DNA of 57,460 bases from DAIPJH01 sp036770365. GTDB taxonomy: Bacteria; Pseudomonadota; Alphaproteobacteria; Rickettsiales; UBA998. The stretch is taken from assembly GCA_036770365.1 (NCBI GenBank), contig DAIPJH010000012.1:1-57460 (forward strand), in the 5' to 3' direction. A program made the translations under genes and the position numbers. Every line of letters starts with the position of its first letter. Within the stretch, counting starts at the first letter, position 1. Shown here one piece after another: positions 51,745 through 57,460 of the stretch. Under the pieces are notes generated by a model. The model was not told where the DNA came from, ran no database searches, and saw nothing but the letters and a program-made list of their open reading frames with translations.

Positions 51745-52026
51745 ATGGCCGACACTAAAGCACAAAATATGCAAGATATTTTTCTTAATAATTGCCGTAA
51801 AGATAAAAAACCTGTCACCATTTACCTTGTCAACGGCGTAAAGCTACAAGGTACAATCACGGGTTTTGACAATTTCTCGGTGGTTCTTCGCCGTTCACAG
51901 CAATCTCAGCTTGTCTACAAACACAGCATTGCGACCGTCGTCCCTTCTGGCAATATGGGCGGACGTGAGGGTGCAGAAGGCGCAGACCAGGATGATTTTG
52001 CAACTGATGAAGCCTATGACGCTTAA
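51745..52026 (+). CDS. hfq: RNA chaperone Hfq
   Basis: 93 residues. Sm1 and Sm2 motifs (MQDIFLNNCRKDKKPVTIYL, VNGVKLQGTITGFDNFSVVL, YKHSIATVVP) are complete; a short acidic tail follows. Hexameric Hfq pairs small RNAs with mRNAs. ATG at 51745 has GAGG seven bases upstream; the frame upstream is not part of the protein. hflX follows after 27 bases, the usual order. Confidence 0.97.
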   Translation: MADTKAQNMQDIFLNNCRKDKKPVTIYLVNGVKLQGTITGFDNFSVVLRRSQQSQLVYKHSIATVVPSGNMGGREGAEGADQDDFATDEAYDA

Positions 52027-52053
52027 GCCTGCCAGCAAGGAACTATTCTTTTC

Positions 52054-53376
52054 ATGAATGCTCCTGCATTGGTAATTCATCCCTACCTGAAAAACAAGCC
52101 GTCGAACCGCGCTGGTCGCACTCCAGAAGCTTGCCTCGAAGAAGCGATCGGGCTTGCAGGCGCAATTGAGCTTGATATTCGAGATGCTTTTGTCGTACCA
52201 CTTCCCCTTATCAAACCCTCAACCTTGATGGGTTCGGGAACATTAGAGCGCATCGCTGAAGTCGTCGCCGAACATACAGCAGAACTCGTAGTGGTAGATG
52301 CCCACCTCAGCCCTGTACAGCAGCGTAACTTAGAAAAAGCTTGGAGCTGCAAGGTCATTGACCGTACAGCTCTTATCTTGGAAATCTTTGGTGAACGCGC
52401 CCAAACCCGCGAAGGTAATTTGCAAGTCGAACTCGCTGCACTGAATTACCAAAAAAGCCGCTTAGTGCGTTCATGGACACACTTAGAACGCCAACGCGGA
52501 GGATTTGGGTTCACAGGTGGACCGGGGGAATCACAAATTGAACTTGACCGACGCATCATCCGCGACCGCATTGCCAAAATCAAAGCTGAACTCGCGCAAG
52601 TGGTACGCACCCGCACCCTACACCGTAAAACCCGCCGCGAAATCCCCTATCCTATGGTCGCACTAGTAGGCTACACCAACGCAGGAAAATCAACCCTATT
52701 CAATAGACTTACCCAAGCGGATACGTTTGCTGCCGATGCGCTGTTTGCCACACTCGACCCCACCATCCGCCGCTTCGATTTACCGGGTGGCACACCTATT
52801 ATGCTTTCAGACACGGTAGGCTTTATCTCCAACCTTCCAACAGAACTCGTCGCGGCCTTCCGCGCCACACTCGAAGAGGTCTGCGAAGCGGATGTGTTAC
52901 TACATGTACGTGACGCCTCACACCCAGACACCATCCCACAGCGTGATGATGTGATGAAAGTACTCTCTAGCCTGCTTGGCAAAGATTTTAATGTTCCCAT
53001 CATCGAAGTCTATAATAAATACGACCTCATTGACCCTATCAACCCACCGCTGCCACCGCTCGAACCCAACGTGATTTCAGTCAATATCTCCGCCCTCACG
53101 GGCTACGGTATTGCCGCACTTGAAGAAAAGTTACGCGATGTCTTATCGAAAAAGCTGATGGTAGAAGTCACCTTCAAATTACCTTGTTCAGCAGGTAAAG
53201 AACTCGCATGGCTCTATGCCAACAATGAGGTCATCACTAGCACCACCGATGATGACGGCAATCAAATCTTACGCGTACGCTTCACATCTGCCAACCGCAA
53301 CCGCTTTGCCCATATAGTACAACATCTTAATATACCAGAATTTGTGATTATTCCCAACGAAGGGGATGATTTTTAA
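52054..53376 (+). CDS. hflX: Ribosome-associated GTPase HflX
   Basis: 440 residues. N-terminal glycine-rich HflX domain (GSGTLERIAE, VVDAHLSPVQQRNLEK, RGGFGFTGGPGESQIELDRR), then a GTPase domain: G1 GYTNAGKSTLFN, G3 DTVGFISNLP, G4 NKYD and G5 SALTG. HflX splits stalled ribosomes under stress. AAGGA lies upstream of the ATG. Forms an operon with hfq. Confidence 0.97.
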   Translation: MNAPALVIHPYLKNKPSNRAGRTPEACLEEAIGLAGAIELDIRDAFVVPLPLIKPSTLMGSGTLERIAEVVAEHTAELVVVDAHLSPVQQRNLEKAWSCKVIDRTALILEIFGERAQTREGNLQVELAALNYQKSRLVRSWTHLERQRGGFGFTGGPGESQIELDRRIIRDRIAKIKAELAQVVRTRTLHRKTRREIPYPMVALVGYTNAGKSTLFNRLTQADTFAADALFATLDPTIRRFDLPGGTPIMLSDTVGFISNLPTELVAAFRATLEEVCEADVLLHVRDASHPDTIPQRDDVMKVLSSLLGKDFNVPIIEVYNKYDLIDPINPPLPPLEPNVISVNISALTGYGIAALEEKLRDVLSKKLMVEVTFKLPCSAGKELAWLYANNEVITSTTDDDGNQILRVRFTSANRNRFAHIVQHLNIPEFVIIPNEGDDF

Positions 53377-53462
53377 TCACCTAAATGCATTGTTTATTTA
53401 CTCTTTTTTTACCTTTTCTTTGTAAGGATGAAGTCCCATTCATCTTTACAAAGGATAGTCCC

Positions 53463-53735
53463 ATGAAAAAAACACTCATCCTCCTTACCGCATTACTCGC
53501 TTCAACTGCTGCTTACGCGACTGACGACATGGAAGCTGCAAAAACTGATTTGAAAGCAGCACACGAAAACGCGAAAGCAGCACGCGAAGATGTCAAAGCC
53601 GCAAAGGAAGAAATGCGTGCTGCACGTCAAGCAAAACGTGCTGAACGCGCTGAAAAAATGAAAGAACGCGCTGAAAAAATGTCTGAAAAAGCAGGCGCAC
53701 TTTCTGAAAAAGCTGCTGCAAAAGCGTCACAATAA
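53463..53735 (+). CDS. Small exported alanine-rich coiled-coil protein
   Basis: 90 residues: signal peptide (KKTLILLTALLASTAAYA) and a mature part made of repeated A-K-E-R segments (KAAHENAKAAREDVKAAKEE) that would form one long helix. It resembles small periplasmic helical proteins and Lpp-like spacers but lacks a lipobox. AGGA lies eight bases before ATG 53463. A strong inverted repeat follows the stop. Confidence 0.75.
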   Translation: MKKTLILLTALLASTAAYATDDMEAAKTDLKAAHENAKAAREDVKAAKEEMRAARQAKRAERAEKMKERAEKMSEKAGALSEKAAAKASQ

Positions 53736-53745
53736 CATAAAGATG

Positions 53746-53781
53746 CATGGCTAGAATCTAGCCCTAGATTCTAGCCGCATC
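53746..53781. terminator. Bidirectional terminator-like inverted repeat at the pdxJ stop
   Basis: A perfect 13-bp stem, GGCTAGAATCTAG-CC-CTAGATTCTAGCC (53749-53776), extended by ATGC and GCAT with a small bulge. The right arm encodes the last pdxJ residues (ARI) and its stop. It lies between the convergent small exported gene and pdxJ. There is no long T-run. Confidence 0.65.
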
Positions 53782-54504
53782 CATCGCCATGCGCATTTTA
53801 TGAATCGCCGCTGGCAACCCTTCAAATATCGCCTGACCAATCAAGAAATGTCCAATATTTAACTCAACGATAGGCGTAAGTGCTGCCACGCGCCCCACTG
53901 TTTCATAACATAACCCATGCCCTGCATGACACTCCAATCCCAGCGAATGCGCGAATGAAACCGCATGAGTGATACGCTCAAATTCAGCGTCACGCGCCGC
54001 GCCTTCCTCTGTACTACAATAATTGCCCGTATGAAACTCAACAATATCAGCCTCTAATGCCTTCGCCGCCTCCACCTGCGCGGCATCAGGATCAATAAAC
54101 AGCGACACACGAATACCTGCCGCCCTCAACGGGTCAACAATACTCCATAAATGCGCTTTTGCTCCCGCGGCATCTAAACCACCTTCAGTGGTGAGTTCAG
54201 CACGTTTCTCAGGCACAATACAGCACGCATGCGGACGCGTATCAAGCGCGATTTGCAACATCTCCTGCGTCGCTGCCATCTCCAAATTCAGCGGCACCTG
54301 TAACGCATCTTTCAACCGTACAATATCGTTGTCCCTGATATGGCGTCTATCCTCGCGCAGATGCGCCGTAATCCCATCCGCCCCAGCATTTTGCGCCAAA
54401 ATCGCGGACCGAACAGGGTCAGGATGCACCCCACCACGTGCATTTCGCACCGTCGCCACATGATCAATATTCACACCTAAACGCAAAAATGGCTTTACAG
54501 ACAT
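53764..54504 (-). CDS. pdxJ: Pyridoxine 5'-phosphate synthase
   Basis: Condenses 1-deoxyxylulose 5-phosphate with 3-amino-2-oxopropyl phosphate in the DXP-dependent vitamin B6 route. 246 residues of TIM-barrel fold: LGVNIDHVATVRNARGGVHP, GITAHLREDRRHI, VEFHTGNYC, CHAGHGLCYE and NIGHFLIGQAIFEGL are the family motifs. AGGAG lies six bases before the ATG. acpS, its frequent partner, is elsewhere in the window. Confidence 0.97.
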   Translation of the reverse strand: MSVKPFLRLGVNIDHVATVRNARGGVHPDPVRSAILAQNAGADGITAHLREDRRHIRDNDIVRLKDALQVPLNLEMAATQEMLQIALDTRPHACCIVPEKRAELTTEGGLDAAGAKAHLWSIVDPLRAAGIRVSLFIDPDAAQVEAAKALEADIVEFHTGNYCSTEEGAARDAEFERITHAVSFAHSLGLECHAGHGLCYETVGRVAALTPIVELNIGHFLIGQAIFEGLPAAIHKMRMAMDAARI

Positions 54505-54599
54505 ACAAACTCCTTTGATAATCCGACTATAGATTAGTTTTTTATATCATAAATGACTAAAGGCAAATCTCCAAACGAACATGAAAGAAATAGCCGTTT

Positions 54600-56384
54600 A
54601 TGAAGAGTTCTGAACGCCTCCAAGCCCTCCGCTTCGCCCTCAAAGACGAAGAACTACAAGGCTACGTCATCCCTGTGACCGATGAATTTCAGGGTGAGTA
54701 TTCAGCAAATTATGCTAGGCGCGTCACATGGCTCACAGGATTTGATGGCTCGGCAGGCATAGTGATCGTACTGGCTGACAAGGCCGCGCTTTTGGTCGAT
54801 GGACGTTATACGCTGCAAGCGGCACGTGAAGTAGACGGTGCGCTCTATGAGATTCATAATAGCAGTGAGATAACCCCTGAAGCTTGGCTCGCCGCCAATG
54901 CTCCTGCGCCGTGTGCGATTGGCTTTGACCCGTGGCTACACACGCCTGCGCAAATAGAGCGCATGGATGATATCTTAACGCGTCAAGGTATCACCCTTGC
55001 GTCACTACTACCTAACCTGATTGATAGCCTATGGCAAGACCAACCACCACGCCCTGCTCGCCTGATTGTACCGCTTGAGCTAGAATTCGCAGGCAAACCC
55101 CACGCCGAAAAGCGCGCAGAACTCGCAGGAATACTCTCAGAAAAAGGCGCAGAAGCCTTGCTGATAACGCAGCCTGACGCACTATGCTGGTTACTTAATA
55201 TTCGTGGACAAGATATACCTTATAATCCTCTTCCACTCTGTTATGGTATTGCCCTCGCCACAGGCAACGTCATTCTTTTTACTGATGAGGAACAAGTCGA
55301 TAATGTACTAGTGGAACATCTTGGACATGAGATAGAAATTATCCCAATTGCTGAACTCACTACATGGCTGCACGCACTCGGACATGAAGGCGCGAGCGTG
55401 TGGGTCGATAACAAGACCGCACCACTAGCATGTTATCAAACACTCAAAGAAGCACACGCCACACTCATCAACGCCACATCACCGCTGACCCTTGCTCGCG
55501 CCCTCAAAAACCCCACCGAACAAGAGGGCATCAAGCGCGCCCACCGCGAAGACGGACGCGCCGTGATTGCCCTATTGCATTGGATAGAAATCACTAGCGC
55601 GGATGACGAACTCGACGAACTCAAAATTGAACAACGTTTAGAGCGTATGCGTGCTACCAACCCTAACTACATGGGCGCAAGTTTCGCCACCATCGCAGGC
55701 GCAGGCGAACATGGCGCGATCGTCCATTACCGCGCCAACAAACACACCAACCGCGCACTCAAAAAAGGCGAAGTGCTACTGCTTGATTCAGGCGGACAAT
55801 ATCCCTACGGCACGACCGACATCACACGTACCACCGTGCGCGGCGGCGCGTGTGACGACGGTGAGTTCAAAACCGCGTTCACCGCCGTCCTCAAGGGGCA
55901 TATCGCCCTCGCCCAAGCCCGCTTCCCCGCAGGTACATCTGGCACACAGCTTGACGTGCTCGCGCGCCATGCGCTTTGGGCAGAAAGCTTGGATTACGAT
56001 CACGGCACAGGGCATGGTGTGGGGCATTTCTTATGCGTCCATGAAGGGCCTCAACGCATCAGCAAACGCGGCGGCGATGAGCCCCTACGCGCAGGCATGG
56101 TGCTGTCCAACGAACCGGGATATTACAAAAACGGTGAGTTCGGCATCCGCACCGAAAACCTTATGCTTGTCGTAGAGCGCGGTACCGAAAACGGGCGCGC
56201 ATGGCTTGGCTTCGAAACCCTCACCTTAGTACCCATCGACACCCGCCTCGTCCACCTCCACCTCCTCAGCGCATCCGAGCGCACATGGCTCAACACCTAC
56301 CACCAGCGCGTGTTTGACACCCACGCCGAGCATTTGGACGCAGACATTGTCGCGTGGTTACGGGAGAGATGTGCGGCGGTTTAG
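54600..56384 (+). CDS. pepP: M24 metallopeptidase, Xaa-Pro aminopeptidase (three-domain)
   Basis: Removes N-terminal residues preceding proline; two-metal pita-bread enzyme. 594 residues, like the three-domain cytosolic aminopeptidase P: two creatinase-like N domains (YVIPVTDEFQGEYSANYARR, WLTGFDGSAGIVIV) and a catalytic domain with metal ligands in LDSGGQYPYGTTDITRT, GTGHGVGHFLCVHEGP, LSNEPGYYK and FGIRTENLMLV. Ribosome site is weak; a 10-codon upstream frame (54581-54613) overlaps the start out of frame. Start at 54600 fits the family. The symbol is given for function; the orthology is to the larger form. Confidence 0.9.
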   Translation: MKSSERLQALRFALKDEELQGYVIPVTDEFQGEYSANYARRVTWLTGFDGSAGIVIVLADKAALLVDGRYTLQAAREVDGALYEIHNSSEITPEAWLAANAPAPCAIGFDPWLHTPAQIERMDDILTRQGITLASLLPNLIDSLWQDQPPRPARLIVPLELEFAGKPHAEKRAELAGILSEKGAEALLITQPDALCWLLNIRGQDIPYNPLPLCYGIALATGNVILFTDEEQVDNVLVEHLGHEIEIIPIAELTTWLHALGHEGASVWVDNKTAPLACYQTLKEAHATLINATSPLTLARALKNPTEQEGIKRAHREDGRAVIALLHWIEITSADDELDELKIEQRLERMRATNPNYMGASFATIAGAGEHGAIVHYRANKHTNRALKKGEVLLLDSGGQYPYGTTDITRTTVRGGACDDGEFKTAFTAVLKGHIALAQARFPAGTSGTQLDVLARHALWAESLDYDHGTGHGVGHFLCVHEGPQRISKRGGDEPLRAGMVLSNEPGYYKNGEFGIRTENLMLVVERGTENGRAWLGFETLTLVPIDTRLVHLHLLSASERTWLNTYHQRVFDTHAEHLDADIVAWLRERCAAV

Positions 56385-56430
56385 AGGCTTGGAGGTTTGG
56401 AGTTTTAGAGGCTTGGAACTTAGCGCGTTT

Positions 56431-56468
56431 CCCTCTCCCTCTAGGGGGAGGGATTAAGGGTGGGGGAA
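56431..56468. repeat. CCCTCTCCCT...GGGGGAGGG palindromic repeat
   Basis: CCCTCTCCCTCTAGGGGGAG followed by GGATTAAGGGTGGGGGAA is a copy of a GC-rich repeat often seen between proteobacterial genes. Just upstream, TAGAGGCTTGGA occurs twice (about 56384 and 56406), adding a small direct repeat. Confidence 0.55.
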
Positions 56469-56509
56469 CTAAAAAGTAGCCAGTGTCCAGTAGCCAGAAA
56501 ACATGCTCC

Positions 56510-56540
56510 GCGTCATTGCGAACGTAGTGAGTTCTCTTGT
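56510..56540. repeat. Fragment of a CGTCATTGCGA-type repeat
   Basis: CGTCATTGCGAACGTAGTGA matches the first half of the GTCATTGCGAGGA element seen more fully at 57357-57402. It precedes the orphan exported gene. Confidence 0.5.
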
Positions 56541-56657
56541 CATATACATTACACTTACGGTTTAACTTTATTAAACATGCACTCTCAGAGAGTGCCACTT
56601 GATTTTATTTATTTTACTAGTTACATCATAAGAATTAATTCTACATTATGGACTCTT

Positions 56658-57299
56658 ATGCATCTTGCTTACAAAATAATAAGTGTTGTTTTTTTCTCAT
56701 TTGCACTTGGTAGCAATGCATTTGCTGAAAGCGAAATCGGAACTGTTAGCGTTAACTTTGCTCCAGTTACTTCAAGCGGAATCACAACAGGTTGTTCCCT
56801 TATCTTTATAACCTCCTTTCTAGATAACATTCATAAACAAGGAAAACCTGTTGCATTAAATGGTAATATTTCCGTAAATTCTTTTCCAGACAAAAATGTA
56901 ATTATGTTGACCTATAAGTTAGGACTAAGAGATTTTACAAACAAAGGATTAGATAATCCTTACCCTCCATATTTTATGTTTCTAAAATCATCAAAACACT
57001 CAACTGCTAAAAGTAAGTTTGTTCCAAATAACTCTGATATTCAAGGATACAAAATTTATGCAGTCCAAATTGATGAAGAAGCTTTAGGAGTATTAAATGA
57101 CATGGCTCAAGATCAAAAGATTTTGATTGGTTATAATCTTTCTAAAGATGGAATGGATGCAATCGTACCACTAGACCTAACTGTAGAAGATACAAATTTG
57201 GTTAATGGAGAAATAAAGCGACTGCATTCAAATGATACGACACTTCAATTTGCAAAATGTTTAGGTGAAATTGCCGATAATTCCTCAAAAACAAATTAA
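56658..57299 (+). CDS. AT-rich exported orphan protein
   Basis: 213 residues from ATG 56658, where a signal peptide starts (HLAYKIISVVFFSFALGSNA, cut near AFAES). The mature protein is mostly beta-strand-like with two cysteines (GCSLIF, AKCLGE). Family not recognised. The frame is open upstream but runs through repeat sequence, so that part is rejected. Codon use is clearly more AT-rich than in its neighbours, and dispersed repeats lie on both sides (56431-56540, 57357-57450), which suggests recent acquisition. Confidence 0.7.
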   Translation: MHLAYKIISVVFFSFALGSNAFAESEIGTVSVNFAPVTSSGITTGCSLIFITSFLDNIHKQGKPVALNGNISVNSFPDKNVIMLTYKLGLRDFTNKGLDNPYPPYFMFLKSSKHSTAKSKFVPNNSDIQGYKIYAVQIDEEALGVLNDMAQDQKILIGYNLSKDGMDAIVPLDLTVEDTNLVNGEIKRLHSNDTTLQFAKCLGEIADNSSKTN

Positions 57300-57356
57300 C
57301 AATTGACAATTAAATCATTACCTTTGAAATTTTTATTGAGCAAGATGCCACACCTC

Positions 57357-57402
57357 ACGTCATTGCGAGGAACGACCCGAAGGGCGGCGAAGCCAACCAA
57401 TC
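57357..57402. repeat. CGTCATTGCGAGGA...CCAATCCA repeat
   Basis: Starts CGTCATTGCGAGGAACGACC, has a GAAGGGCGGCGAAGCC centre and ends CCAATCCA, the full-length form of the element seen in pieces at 32102 and 56510. These sequences are widespread short repeats in proteobacterial genomes and may form hairpins in transcripts. Confidence 0.65.
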
Positions 57403-57418
57403 CACTCTTTACCCCGTG

Positions 57419-57450
57419 ATTCTAGATTCCCGCGTTCGCGGGAATGACAA
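57419..57450. repeat. Palindromic ATTCCCGCG/CGCGGGAAT repeat
   Basis: Perfect 9-bp hairpin ATTCCCGCG-TT-CGCGGGAAT (57426-57445) followed by GACAAGAG. It is the cleanest copy in the window of the CATTCC...GGAATGAC family found in degenerate form at 29632, 32129 and 32291. Confidence 0.7.
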
Positions 57451-57460
57451 GAGAATTGAT

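Noticed and set aside
56460..56657. Extended N-terminus of the orphan exported protein
   Set aside because: It covers repeat sequence, and a standard signal peptide begins at the Met at 56658.
1..57460. tRNA, rRNA and integrase-bounded mobile elements
   Set aside because: I searched by eye for T-loop-like GGTTCGAATCC sequences, rRNA cores and transposase or integrase motifs on both strands and found none; a tRNAscan or ISfinder run could still reveal something missed.

Overview
This window reads as chromosomal DNA of an alphaproteobacterium of moderate, slightly AT-leaning base composition. The evidence is the set of housekeeping genes and their order: gyrA followed by coaD, hfq followed by hflX, aroC overlapping acpS, a sigma-54 gene, and secD followed by an Mth938-like gene. 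I cannot name the genus. Many of the larger proteins are unrecognisable, and short dispersed palindromic repeats are common between genes. Both features would suit a poorly sampled, possibly host-associated or predatory lineage, but that is an inference.

Left end (1-4125, all minus strand): a locus for secreted RTX-type proteins. It holds a partial calcium-binding repeat protein running off the left edge, a small anchored or exported protein, an M10 (serralysin-like) metalloprotease with RTX repeats, a small Cys-containing exported protein whose first residues copy those of the protease, and a truncated RTX fragment. Identical DNA blocks shared among them point to cassette-like recombination.

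4150-15397: a compact block of four nucleic-acid or nucleotide enzymes: a long RecJ-like DHH exonuclease (minus), a divergent two-gene operon of an HD-domain protein and a 770-aa PIN-like protein (plus), and a convergent, end-overlapping 1681-aa protein with an N-terminal DEDDh exonuclease domain. This block is my main candidate for an undescribed system.

15500-27700: secD plus the Mth938-like gene (no secF between or after them), several orphan proteins, a mercaptopyruvate sulfurtransferase with an intradiol-dioxygenase-like exported protein lacking its iron-binding histidines, pyrE, a LolC/E permease and a PAS-degenerate GGDEF-EAL protein. 27867-30590 is an envelope-sensing cluster: exported protein, EF-hand protein, ECF sigma factor, anti-sigma factor and CnrX/Spy-like metal sensor.

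30568-38594: acpS, aroC, slyX, gyrA, coaD and a RepA-like hexameric ATPase. 38887-45815: orphan membrane protein, an arginine-free acidic protein that looks like a type I secretion substrate, an orphan gene with a textbook sigma-54 promoter, an 831-aa effector-like protein, and rpoN itself, which also carries a good sigma-54 site upstream. 45935-57300: a histidine kinase coupled to a periplasmic binding protein, a phytoene-synthase-like protein, an ABC ATPase, pgk, hfq, hflX, a small Ala-rich periplasmic protein, pdxJ, an M24 aminopeptidase P, and an AT-rich exported orphan between repeat clusters.

Two intergenic regions (17556-17634 minus, 38641-38720 plus) carry the same roughly 79-nt element. 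Its outer stem has two compensatory base changes, so it is probably a structured RNA or palindromic DNA element. I see no tRNA, rRNA or CRISPR array.
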